Source of the DNA: Bradyrhizobium sp. in8p8
GTDB taxonomy: Bacteria; Pseudomonadota; Alphaproteobacteria; Rhizobiales; Xanthobacteraceae
DNA: 64,000 nucleotides
Reading direction: 5' to 3'
Assembly (NCBI RefSeq): GCF_000426845.1
Contig: NZ_AUGD01000012.1
Coordinates: 124,001-188,000 of the forward strand
In this document: piece after piece, positions 8,316-16,885 of the stretch
How positions within the stretch are numbered: position 1 is the first letter of the stretch
How the letters are laid out: each line of letters begins with the position of its first letter
Translations under genes and position numbers: made by a program
The notes under the pieces: model-generated
Seen by the model: the letters and a program-made list of their open reading frames with translations, nothing else
What the model was told of the DNA's origin: nothing
Databases searched by the model: none

Positions 8316-10829
8316 ATGTCGGTTTGGCGGGCCTTGCTGATCGTGGTGGCGATGAGTGGTGTATCGATTGCGAGTACAATTCCAGCGGTGCTATTGCCGC
8401 AGCCGGCGTCCGCGCAGAACGTGGACACGATCGTGGTCGAGGGTAACCGCCGCGTCGATGCCGAGACGATCCGCTCCTACTTCCGGCCCGCCGCGGGAGG
8501 CCGCCTCGATCAACCGGCCGTCGATGAGGGAATCAAGGCTTTGATCGGGACAGGCCTGTTCCAGGACGTGAAGATCAGTCGGGCCGGCGGCCGCCTCGTG
8601 GTATCGGTGGTGGAGAACGCCGTGATCGGTCGCGTCGCCTTCGAGGGCAACAAGAAAATCAAGGACGAGCAACTCTCGGCCGAGATCCAGTCCAAGCCGC
8701 GCGGGACCTTCTCGCGGGCGCTGGTGCAATCCGACACGTTGCGTATCGCCGAGATCTATCGGCGCTCGGGCCGCTACGACGTGCGCGTCACGCCCGAGAT
8801 CATCGAGCAGCCGAACAACCGCGTCGACCTCATCTTCACGATCGAGGAGGGCGGCAAGACTCCGGTCAAGTCGGTCGAGTTCATCGGTAATAGTGCATTC
8901 TCGGCCTCGCGCCTGCGCGACGTCATCAAGACTCGCGAGAGCAACCTGCTCAGCTTCCTCGCCAGCAACGACATCTACGACCCTGATCGCGTCGAGGCCG
9001 ATCGCGACCTGATTCGCCGCTTCTATCTCAAGAATGGGTTTGCCGACGTCCAGGTCGTCGCTGCGCTTACCGAATACGATCCGGAGAAGAAGGGCTTTCT
9101 CGTCACCTTCAAGATCGAGGAAGGACAGCAATATCGAGTTGGATCGGTCGATTTCCGTTCCAGCATTCCCAGTTTCGACGCCGGTTCGCTCCGCACCTAT
9201 TCGCGCGTCAACGTCGGCTCGCTCTATAACGTCGAAGCGATCGAGAAGTCGACCGAGGAGATGCAAATCGAGGCCTCGCGCCGCGGCTACGCCTTTGCCG
9301 TGGTTCGCCCCGCCGGCGACCGCAATTTCGAGGCGCACACCGTTTCCGTCGTGTTCAACGTCGACGAAGGTCCGCGGACCTATATCGAGCGCATCAACCT
9401 GCGCGGCAACACGCGCACGCGCGACTACGTGATCCGCCGCGAATTCGATCTCTCGGAGGGCGACGCCTACAACCGTGCGCTGGTCGACCGCGCCGAACGG
9501 CGGCTGAAGAACCTCGACTTTTTCAAGAGCGTCAAGATCGTCACTGAGCCCGGCTCGTCCAGCGATCGCGTGATCCTGATCGTCGATATGGAAGAAAAGT
9601 CGACAGGCGACTTCTCCGTCTCGGGCGGCTATTCCACCAGCGACGGTGCGCTGGCCGAGGTCTCGATCTCCGAGCGCAACCTGCTCGGTCGCGGTCTGTA
9701 CGGCAAGGCGTCGGTCAGCTACGGCCAATATTCGCGCGGCATATCGTTGTCCTTCGTCGAGCCCTATCTGCTCGGCTACCGGATCGCGCTCGGTTTCGAC
9801 ACATATTGGAAGCAGCAGAAGTCGAACAGCTATACGAGCTACGGCGTGACCACGCTTGGCTTCTCTCCCCGGATTGGGTTGGCCTTGCGAGAGGACCTCT
9901 CACTCCAACTCCGCTATTCGCTCTATCAGCAGAGCATCACGCTGGCCAGCGCCTACAACAACTGCAACAACAACGCGTCCAACCCCTCGCTCGCCTACAA
10001 TCCCACACCGGCCTACATCCAGAGCGTTCTGGGGGGCGCGGATCCGACCAACTCGACGGATTCGGGCGTCTATGGATATGGCTGCTACGGCGACGGCGAG
10101 TCGAGCCTGCCGGTTCGGAAAGAACTGGCCAACGGCGCGGCCTGGACGTCGGCGCTCGGCTACACGCTGAACTACAACACGCTGGACAACACCAGGAACC
10201 CGACGGACGGGTTGCTGGTCGACTTCAAGCAGGATTTTGCAGGTGTCGGCGGTGACGTCACCTATCTGAAGACGGCGTTGGACACCAAGTACTACACTCC
10301 GCTCGTGTCTGACATTGTGAGCGTGATCCATCTCCAGGGCGGTCTCCTCAGCAAGCTTGGTAACCAGGATCTGCGCATGCTGGATCACTTCCAGATGGGC
10401 CCGAACCTCGTGCGCGGCTTCGCGTCCAACGGCATTGGTCCGCGCGACATCACCTATCGGAGCCTGGGTGCGAGCGGCGATTCGCTTGGCGGCACGAAGT
10501 ATTGGGGTGCCTCCATGGAGTTGCAGATGCCGTTCTGGTTCCTGCCCAAGGAAGTCGGTCTGAAGGGCGCGGTCTACGCCGATGCCGGATCGCTCTGGGG
10601 CTACCAGGGGCCGACCTCGTGGTCGGCGACGGGCGAAGTCAACACCAAGGCGTGCCCGACCTGCGGACTGCAATACGACGACGGCAATGTGGTGCGATCG
10701 TCGGTTGGCGTCGGCCTGATCTGGGCCTCGCCGTTTGGACCGCTGCGCTTCGACTATGCCGTGCCGATCACGAAGGGCAAGTACGACACCGTCCAGGAGT
10801 TCAGATTCGGCGGCGGCACGTCGTTCTAG
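8316..10829 (+). CDS. bamA: BamA, outer-membrane protein assembly factor (isolated copy)
   Basis: 837 residues from ATG 8316, preceded by GAGG at 8306-8309. A signal peptide ends at PASAQ; five POTRA repeats follow (about residues 35-410, beginning IVVEGNRRVDAETIRSYF), then the 16-strand Omp85 barrel. The lid-loop motif VRGF is present in LVRGFASNGIGPRD and the chain ends in Phe, as expected for a substrate of the Bam machine. An extracellular loop carries an Asn- and Cys-containing insertion (about residues 545-600). It is not in the usual rseP-bamA-lpxD-fabZ setting, so it may be a second copy. Its stop overlaps the convergent M20 gene by four bases (CTAG). Confidence 0.93.
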   Translation: MSVWRALLIVVAMSGVSIASTIPAVLLPQPASAQNVDTIVVEGNRRVDAETIRSYFRPAAGGRLDQPAVDEGIKALIGTGLFQDVKISRAGGRLVVSVVENAVIGRVAFEGNKKIKDEQLSAEIQSKPRGTFSRALVQSDTLRIAEIYRRSGRYDVRVTPEIIEQPNNRVDLIFTIEEGGKTPVKSVEFIGNSAFSASRLRDVIKTRESNLLSFLASNDIYDPDRVEADRDLIRRFYLKNGFADVQVVAALTEYDPEKKGFLVTFKIEEGQQYRVGSVDFRSSIPSFDAGSLRTYSRVNVGSLYNVEAIEKSTEEMQIEASRRGYAFAVVRPAGDRNFEAHTVSVVFNVDEGPRTYIERINLRGNTRTRDYVIRREFDLSEGDAYNRALVDRAERRLKNLDFFKSVKIVTEPGSSSDRVILIVDMEEKSTGDFSVSGGYSTSDGALAEVSISERNLLGRGLYGKASVSYGQYSRGISLSFVEPYLLGYRIALGFDTYWKQQKSNSYTSYGVTTLGFSPRIGLALREDLSLQLRYSLYQQSITLASAYNNCNNNASNPSLAYNPTPAYIQSVLGGADPTNSTDSGVYGYGCYGDGESSLPVRKELANGAAWTSALGYTLNYNTLDNTRNPTDGLLVDFKQDFAGVGGDVTYLKTALDTKYYTPLVSDIVSVIHLQGGLLSKLGNQDLRMLDHFQMGPNLVRGFASNGIGPRDITYRSLGASGDSLGGTKYWGASMELQMPFWFLPKEVGLKGAVYADAGSLWGYQGPTSWSATGEVNTKACPTCGLQYDDGNVVRSSVGVGLIWASPFGPLRFDYAVPITKGKYDTVQEFRFGGGTSF

Positions 10830-12052
10830 CCCCCGAGTATCCGCCGGCAGGCATCGACGAAGACCTCTGCGCCGGTGACGATGTCGGCATCAGCCGTATT
10901 CTCGGTCCAGTGGTGGCTGATGCCGCCGATTGATGGCACGAACAGCATGCCTGCGGGCATCACGGTCGCGAGCATCTGCGCGTCGTGCCCGGCCCCGCTG
11001 GGCATGCGGATGGACCGGGCACCGGCGACGGCCTTGCTGGCTGCCTCGATCGCGTCCTGAAAGCCCGCATCCATCATTGCGGGCGCACCAGTGCGCAGCT
11101 TCGTGACCGTGACGGTGCAGGGGCCAATCGCACTGGCCTCGTCCGCCATGGTCCGCAGCAGCTGCTCCAGCCGCGCGATCACGGCCGGATCGTCGTCGCG
11201 CATCTGGAACAGCATCTCTGCCTCGCCTGGAATGATGCTCGGTGCGCCCGGATCGAGCGTGATGCGACCGGTGGTCCAGACCGTGCGCGGGCCGCAGGCA
11301 GTCGGAAAGCGCTCGTCGATCGCGACGCAGAACTTGGCCAGGGCGAGCCCTGCGTCCTTGCGCACCGCCATGCGCGTGGTGCCGGCGTGGTTCTGCTCGC
11401 CGACAAAGTTGATCTGGTACTGCCAGATGCCCACGATGGACGTCACGACGCCGATGGCGAGGCGCCCGCTCTCGAGCGTGTCGCCTTGCTCGATATGGGC
11501 CTCCAGATACCCGACGTGTCGTCCCGGCTCGGCGGTTACGCGCGGGCGTCCCGCGAGGCCCATGTCGGCAAGGGCCTCGCGCATGGCGCGGCCGCTGGTG
11601 CGGTCACGCGCGGCATCGATTTCGGTGTCGGTCACTTGTCCGACATAGGAGCGCGAGCCGAGGAAATGACCAAAATGTCCTTCCTCGTCGCACCAGGCGG
11701 CGACTTCCACTGCGCCATTGAACGAAGGATCGGTGTTCAGCACGCGCGCAGCTTCCAGCGCGTAGACGACGCCGAGCGGGCCGTCGAGCCAGCCGGCGTA
11801 GTTCTGGCTCTCCAGATGCGAGCCTGCCAGCAGCTTGGGCCCATGCTTCGCGCTGGTGCCGAAGACATTGCCGATACCGTCTACAGCCGCGGAGAGATTG
11901 GCCTCTGGCAATTTCTGCACGAGCCACTCCAGGGAGAGCTTGTGCGGCTCTGAGAAGGTCGGCTTGTGCACGCCGGTCTTGTAGGCGCCAAAGGCGCGCA
12001 GCGCATGGAGGTCAGCGAGGACGCGATGTCCGTCGGCGCGAGTGTCAGGCAT
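10826..12052 (-). CDS. M20-family Zn amidohydrolase (hydantoinase/carbamoylase type)
   Basis: 408 residues from ATG 12052. Metal-site motifs of the N-carbamoyl-L-amino-acid hydrolase / allantoate amidohydrolase family are present: GSHLESQNYAGWLDG, CDEEGHFGHF, HIEQGDTLE and GAGHDAQ, with the satellite dimerisation domain between them. The family hydrolyses N-carbamoyl and, in some members, N-formyl amino acids. It is the last gene of a minus-strand ABC-transporter operon next to hutC and hutF, overlapping the ATPase gene by 8 bp. No hutG (N-formylglutamate deformylase) is visible here, so it could release formate from N-formylglutamate; this is inference. Confidence 0.85.
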   Translation of the reverse strand: MPDTRADGHRVLADLHALRAFGAYKTGVHKPTFSEPHKLSLEWLVQKLPEANLSAAVDGIGNVFGTSAKHGPKLLAGSHLESQNYAGWLDGPLGVVYALEAARVLNTDPSFNGAVEVAAWCDEEGHFGHFLGSRSYVGQVTDTEIDAARDRTSGRAMREALADMGLAGRPRVTAEPGRHVGYLEAHIEQGDTLESGRLAIGVVTSIVGIWQYQINFVGEQNHAGTTRMAVRKDAGLALAKFCVAIDERFPTACGPRTVWTTGRITLDPGAPSIIPGEAEMLFQMRDDDPAVIARLEQLLRTMADEASAIGPCTVTVTKLRTGAPAMMDAGFQDAIEAASKAVAGARSIRMPSGAGHDAQMLATVMPAGMLFVPSIGGISHHWTENTADADIVTGAEVFVDACRRILGG

Positions 12053-12830
12053 GTTCGGCAACCTTGAGCGCTTCAGCGCGGATCTCCTCGACCAACCGTT
12101 CCTTGAGCTGGACGAATTCCGGCGTGGTCTTGATCTTGTAGGAGCGGGGATGCGGCAGGTCCACATTGATCTCGGCCTTGATGCGGCCGGGACGCGCGCT
12201 CATGACGATGACGCGGCTGCCGAGGAAAATGGCTTCCTCGATGTCGTGGGTCACGAACAGCACCGTCTTCTGGTCGCGCTCCCAGATCCCGAGCAGCATC
12301 TCCTGCATCAGGGCGCGCGTCTGGTTGTCGAGCGCACCGAAGGGCTCGTCGAGCAGCAGGATCTTCGGATCGTTGGCGAGCGCACGCGCAATGGCCGTGC
12401 GCTGCTGCATGCCGCCGGAAAGCTGCTTCGGCCAGTGGTTCTCGAACCCCGACAACCCGACCTGGCGAATGAAGGCGTCCGCGACCTTGTTCCGCTCTGC
12501 CTCGGCCACGCCGCGCTCGCGCAGGCCGAAGGCGATGTTCTCGCGCACGGTCAGCCAGGGAAACAGCGTATAGGACTGGAACACCATGCCGCGATCGGCG
12601 CCCGGGCCGGTTACCTCGCGTCCGTCGAGCGTGACCCGTCCGCTGGTCGGACGGTCAAGGCCGGCGACGATGCGCAGCAGTGTGGATTTGCCGCAGCCGG
12701 AGGGGCCGAGGATGGTGACGAAGTCGTTGTTGCCGATGACGAGGTCGGTCGGCTCCAGCGCTTTCGTGGGCGCATTGCCGTGACGTGCGGGAAAGGTGCG
12801 AGAAACCTGTTCGATCCTGAGCGTCGTCAT
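12045..12830 (-). CDS. NitT/TauT-family ABC importer, ATPase subunit
   Basis: 261 residues from ATG 12830, which overlaps the permease stop (ATGA). Walker A GPSGCGKST, Q-loop FQSYTLFPW, signature LSGGMQQR, Walker B ILLLDEPFGALD and H-loop VTHD are all intact. It belongs with the SsuB/TauB/NrtD group. Its partners are the permease and binding protein just upstream; the linked hut genes suggest an imported imidazole or N-substituted amino acid, but the sequence does not give the substrate. Confidence 0.92.
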   Translation of the reverse strand: MTTLRIEQVSRTFPARHGNAPTKALEPTDLVIGNNDFVTILGPSGCGKSTLLRIVAGLDRPTSGRVTLDGREVTGPGADRGMVFQSYTLFPWLTVRENIAFGLRERGVAEAERNKVADAFIRQVGLSGFENHWPKQLSGGMQQRTAIARALANDPKILLLDEPFGALDNQTRALMQEMLLGIWERDQKTVLFVTHDIEEAIFLGSRVIVMSARPGRIKAEINVDLPHPRSYKIKTTPEFVQLKERLVEEIRAEALKVAEHA

Positions 12831-13600
12831 GCCAGCTTCCACGGAAAGAGCCAGGCGTTGAACGCCTTGAACAGAAAGTCCGAGACGAGGCCGATCAGGC
12901 CGATCACGATGATGCCGAAGATGATCTGGCCGGTGTTGAGCAGGGCCTGACTGTCGGTGATCATATGACCGATGCCTGAGGACGAGCCGATCAGTTCGGC
13001 GACGATGACATAGGTCCAGGCCCAGCCCAGCACCAGCCGCAGGATTTCGGCGATATCAGGCGCAGAGGAGGGCAGCAGCACGCGGCGGATGATGCCGCGA
13101 TCGCCGGCGCCCAGCGTATAGGCTGCCTCGACAAGGTCGCGGCGCGTGGCGCCGACGGTCACCGCAACCATCAGGATCACCTGGAACACCGAGCCGATGA
13201 AGATGACGAGCAGTTTCTGCAACTCGCCGATGCCCGCCCACAGGATCAAGAGCGGGATGAAGGCGGAGGCAGGCAAGTAACGGGCGAAGGAGACGAACGG
13301 CTCGAGGAACGCTTCGACCGGCTTATAGGCGCCCATCAGAACGCCGAGCGGCACGGCGATGATTGCCGCGAGCGCGAAACCGCCGACGACGCGCCAGATC
13401 GTCATGCCGATGTCGAACAGGAAGCCGTGCTTGGTGAGGAGCTCAAGGCCTTCCTGCACCATGGTCAGCGGATTGGCGAGGAAGGTCTTCGACACATGGC
13501 CGCCGAACGTCGCCCAGGACCAGAGGGCGACGAACAGCACGAAGAACGCAAGGCCATAGGCCGCGCGCTGCCTCGATGTAACGGGATCCAGAGGGCGCAT
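12827..13600 (-). CDS. NitT/TauT-family ABC importer, permease subunit
   Basis: 257 residues from ATG 13600, with six predicted membrane helices and the EAA-type cytoplasmic loop (EAAYTLGAGDRGIIRRVLLPSSAPDI). It fits the SsuC/TauC family. An upstream extension to 13639 lacks hydrophobic or conserved content. It sits 66 bp after the binding-protein gene and overlaps the ATPase gene by four bases. Confidence 0.9.
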   Translation of the reverse strand: MRPLDPVTSRQRAAYGLAFFVLFVALWSWATFGGHVSKTFLANPLTMVQEGLELLTKHGFLFDIGMTIWRVVGGFALAAIIAVPLGVLMGAYKPVEAFLEPFVSFARYLPASAFIPLLILWAGIGELQKLLVIFIGSVFQVILMVAVTVGATRRDLVEAAYTLGAGDRGIIRRVLLPSSAPDIAEILRLVLGWAWTYVIVAELIGSSSGIGHMITDSQALLNTGQIIFGIIVIGLIGLVSDFLFKAFNAWLFPWKLA

Positions 13601-13666
13601 CAGACTGCTTATCCGAGAATCGACGCGCCGGTCCCGCACTCGGGCGGCACCGGCGGCGCGAAGGTG

Positions 13667-14611
13667 TTACTTGATGAAGCTGGCGTCGTAGAGGTCCTCG
13701 ACCTTCGGCACGGCCTTGATGATTCCGATCTCGAGCAGGAGCTCGGCCGCCTCCTTGTTGAAGGTCAGGAAATCGCCGGCGAAGAACTTCTGGTTCGCGG
13801 CCTTGTCCTGCCAGCGCAGATACTTCGCCGAATTGCCGAACTGCTCGCCGGTCTGCTTCACGTCGGCGCCCATGATCTCGTAGGATTTGGCCTGGTCCTT
13901 GGCGATCATTTCGAGCGCCTCGAAATAGCTGTCGGCGAGGGCCTTGGCCGCCTTGGGATTCTCGGTCAGGAACTTCGGCGTGCAGCCGAAAGTATCCATG
14001 ACCATCGGATAGTCGAGCGTGGTCGCTATGATCTTGCCCTTGTCGGGCGCTGCACGCACCGTCGAAAGATAAGGCTCATAGGTCATCGCGGCGTCGTTCT
14101 GCCCGGAAACGAAGGCCTGCGCAGCGGCAGCCGGCTCCAGGTTCACGACGGTGACGTCCTTCACGGACAGCCCGTTCTTCTTGAGCATCCAGGCCAGCGC
14201 AAAGTAGGGCGAGGTGCCTGGTGCGGAGGCGGCGACCGTCTTGCCCTTCAGGTCCTTGATCGCGGCGACATCGTTGCGCACGGCCATGCCGTCGGCGCCA
14301 TAGCTCTTGTCGAGCTGGAAGATCTGCTTGGTCGCAACACCGTTGGCGTTCCAGGAAATCCAGGTCTCGACCGTGGTCGCCGCGCACTGGATGTCGCCGG
14401 ATGCGATGGCGAGATGGCGGTCCTTCTGCGGGATCTTCTTGATGGTGACGTCGAGGCCGTTCTTCTTGAAGATGCCGGCCTCCTTCGCCAGCGTCAGCGG
14501 CGCGAAGCCGGTCCATCCGGAAATGCCGATGCCGACCTTGACGCCGTCGGCGAGCGCGGGGGTGGAGGCGGCGAGAGCAATGATTGTCGCAAATACCTTT
14601 GAACTACGCAT
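13667..14611 (-). CDS. ABC importer substrate-binding protein (NMT1/SsuA-like)
   Basis: 314 residues from ATG 14611 with a short Sec signal (cleavage after PALA). The fold is the NMT1/SsuA type: IGISGWTGFAPLTLAKEAGIFKKNGLDV at the N-terminus, a DIQCA segment, DLKGKTVAASAPGTSPYF, and YEPYLSTV. It is the first gene of the importer operon. It begins 106 bp downstream of hutC, so it may be part of the HutC-controlled transcript or have its own promoter in that gap. Confidence 0.9.
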   Translation of the reverse strand: MRSSKVFATIIALAASTPALADGVKVGIGISGWTGFAPLTLAKEAGIFKKNGLDVTIKKIPQKDRHLAIASGDIQCAATTVETWISWNANGVATKQIFQLDKSYGADGMAVRNDVAAIKDLKGKTVAASAPGTSPYFALAWMLKKNGLSVKDVTVVNLEPAAAAQAFVSGQNDAAMTYEPYLSTVRAAPDKGKIIATTLDYPMVMDTFGCTPKFLTENPKAAKALADSYFEALEMIAKDQAKSYEIMGADVKQTGEQFGNSAKYLRWQDKAANQKFFAGDFLTFNKEAAELLLEIGIIKAVPKVEDLYDASFIK

Positions 14612-14716
14612 GATTGTCGTCCTCTTACAGATCGGTGGATTGACGTTCTGTTGATCACTGCCGGCCCATCCGGACCGTTGCTCGAAGCTTTGCACGATTT
14701 GTGCCGACATCTCCTC

Positions 14717-15442
14717 TCAGCCTCCCTTGAATCGTGCGACAAGGCGGTGAGAGTCACCGGGATAGAGCAGGCGCACGGCGGTGATCGTGCGCGCGCTGCG
14801 CCAGGTGTAGCGGTCGATCACGAGGCAGGGCGCGCCGACGGCGATGTCGAGCGCCTCCGCCGCGCGTTCGTCCGCAACGATGGCACTGATGGTGTGTTCC
14901 GCCTCCGTCCATGGGACATGGTGGAGCAGCCAGGAGCCGGGCGGCTCGCGCGAGAAATCCGCGGTCGCGGCATCAGGGACGGACGACAAATCGATCAGCC
15001 TGTCCTCGACGGCGAAGGGCACGTTGTCGGCGCTGTGCCGGCAGGCGATCGCGACCACCTTGCCGGCTTTCGAGACGCCGAGACGATCGCGGTCAGCGCT
15101 GGTCGCTGTCCGCAGCTTGCGTTGGATCAGCTCGTAGCCGTAGGTGCGGCCGAGCGCGGTAATTTCGGCGCGGATGTCGGCGATCTTGAGCACCGCCGAC
15201 TGATGCTGCGGCCGCCGCACGAACGAGCCGGCCCGGCGGCGCCGCTCGATCAGATCGGCCTGTGCCAGCTCCGACAGTGCCTTGTTCACCGTCATGCGCG
15301 AGCAGCCGTAGCGTGCCACCAGTTCGTGCTCGAAAGGGATGCGGTGACCGGGCGGCCACTCGCCGGTCAGGATGCGCTTCTCGATGTCGGCGCGGATGAG
15401 CTTGTAGAGTGTCGGCTTATCGGCATCAGTCACGAGGCTCAT
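14717..15442 (-). CDS. hutC: HutC, GntR-family histidine-utilisation repressor
   Basis: 241 residues; ATG 15442 overlaps the hutF stop (ATGA). An N-terminal GntR winged helix (LYKLIRADIEKRILTGEW, recognition helix CSRMTVNKALSELAQ) is followed by a UTRA ligand domain (FAVEDRLIDL, GAPCLVIDRYTW). HutC repressors normally respond to urocanate. The perfect palindrome at 16836-16855 between hutF and hutI is the likely operator, which would make hutF-hutC autoregulated and hutIHU co-repressed. Confidence 0.92.
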   Translation of the reverse strand: MSLVTDADKPTLYKLIRADIEKRILTGEWPPGHRIPFEHELVARYGCSRMTVNKALSELAQADLIERRRRAGSFVRRPQHQSAVLKIADIRAEITALGRTYGYELIQRKLRTATSADRDRLGVSKAGKVVAIACRHSADNVPFAVEDRLIDLSSVPDAATADFSREPPGSWLLHHVPWTEAEHTISAIVADERAAEALDIAVGAPCLVIDRYTWRSARTITAVRLLYPGDSHRLVARFKGG

Positions 15443-16797
15443 GCGACGAGCCTCCGCACCGCCGCGTTGAATCGCTCGCGCGCGGCTTGGCGCAATCCGT
15501 GCCGGCCGCCTTGGACGACCTTGCGGCCGCCGGCCCAGACGCAATCGATCGCACCGCTGCCCGCCGCAAAGATCCAGCCGTCGATGGCGGCATCGCCGGT
15601 GCGTCCCGCCAGCGATGGATGCGACGTGTCAAGTGTGACAATGTCGGCGTGCGCACCTGGCGTGAGGCCCGCCTTCGTTTGCGCCAGCGCTTGGGCGCCG
15701 CCAGCGAGGGCGTGGTCGAACAACGTGCGACCGGTGGAACGTCCGGCGCCGCTTGAGAGCACGTTGCGCTGGCGATGCTGCAGCCGCTGGCCATATTCGA
15801 GCTGGCGCAGTTCATCGGCGACGCCGACCAGCACATTGGAATCGGTGCCCACGCCGAATGCGCCACTTGCGGCGAGAAATTCGTGCGCCGGGAATATGCC
15901 GTCCCCGAGGCTCGCTTCGGTGACAGGACAGAGGCCGGCGACCGCACCCGTTTCGGCAAATGCGCTGATCTCTTGGTCGGTCATGTGGGTTGCGTGGATG
16001 AGGCACCAGCGCTGGTCGACCGGCGCGTGCTCCAGCAGCCATTGCACCGGGCGCCGCCCGGACCAGGCCAGGCAATCCTGGACCTCCTTCACCTGCTCAG
16101 CTGCGTGAATGTGCACCGGCCCGCCGTCGGCCAGCGGAACGATCGCCGTGAGCTCGTCCGGCGTCACCGCGCGCAGGCTGTGCGGCGCAATGCCGATATT
16201 GCCGCCCGGCAGTGCTGCGACCGCCTTACGCGATGCGGCCATCAATGCGGCGAACTGATCGACCGAGCAGACGAAGCGGCGCTGGGCGGCATGAGGTGCA
16301 GCACCGCCGAAGGAGCCGTGCGCATAAAAGCTGGGCAGCAGCGTGAGGGCAATGCCCGACGCCTCGGCAGCCTGCGCAATCTGCCTAGCCATTTCGGCGA
16401 CGTCGGCATAGGGCGAGCCGTCGCGATCATGATGCAAGTAATGAAACTCGCCGACACGGGTAAAACCCTGCTCGAGCATCTCGACATAGAGCAGCGTCGC
16501 AACAGCCGCGACGTCGTCCGGCGTCATTGCGAGCGCGAAGCGATACATTGTTTCGCGCCAGGTCCAAAACGTGTCGGTGGAATCGCCGCGCAGCTCGGCC
16601 AGCCCCGCCATGCCACGCTGGAAGGCGTGGCTGTGCAGGCTCGCCAATCCCGGAAGCGCGATGGCGTGGCGCTCGTCCCCGACAGCCGGCGCCACGCCCG
16701 GCATCACCTCTGCAATCGTGCCGGCGGTGATCACCACCTGCACGTCATGGGCCCAGCCTGAAGGCAGGAGCGCGGAGGCGAAATGCAGTCGGGACAT
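15439..16797 (-). CDS. hutF: HutF, formimidoylglutamate deiminase
   Basis: 452 residues from ATG 16797. Amidohydrolase-superfamily motifs LHSHAFQRGMAG, APHSLRAV, HIHAAEQVKEV and GVGTDSN are present. HutF converts N-formimino-L-glutamate to N-formyl-L-glutamate and ammonia in the cytosol. It is divergent from hutI with the probable HutC site between them. A longer frame to 16932 would overlap hutI and cover the operator, so it is rejected. Confidence 0.93.
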   Translation of the reverse strand: MSRLHFASALLPSGWAHDVQVVITAGTIAEVMPGVAPAVGDERHAIALPGLASLHSHAFQRGMAGLAELRGDSTDTFWTWRETMYRFALAMTPDDVAAVATLLYVEMLEQGFTRVGEFHYLHHDRDGSPYADVAEMARQIAQAAEASGIALTLLPSFYAHGSFGGAAPHAAQRRFVCSVDQFAALMAASRKAVAALPGGNIGIAPHSLRAVTPDELTAIVPLADGGPVHIHAAEQVKEVQDCLAWSGRRPVQWLLEHAPVDQRWCLIHATHMTDQEISAFAETGAVAGLCPVTEASLGDGIFPAHEFLAASGAFGVGTDSNVLVGVADELRQLEYGQRLQHRQRNVLSSGAGRSTGRTLFDHALAGGAQALAQTKAGLTPGAHADIVTLDTSHPSLAGRTGDAAIDGWIFAAGSGAIDCVWAGGRKVVQGGRHGLRQAARERFNAAVRRLVA

Positions 16798-16835
16798 GAT
16801 TGATGACACGCCGGCTGGACAGAACGGTCCCACGA

Positions 16836-16855
16836 TTATATGTCTAGACATATAA
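16836..16855. promoter_or_regulatory. Probable HutC operator (20-bp perfect palindrome)
   Basis: TTATATGTCT is followed directly by its exact reverse complement. The centre (TGTCTAGACA) resembles known HutC sites with a TTGTNTANACAA-like core. It lies 38 bp from the hutF start and 30 bp from the hutI start, so one bound dimer could block both divergent promoters. Confidence 0.75.
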
Positions 16856-16885
16856 GTCAAGCATCCCACGCGAAGGGACCGTTGC

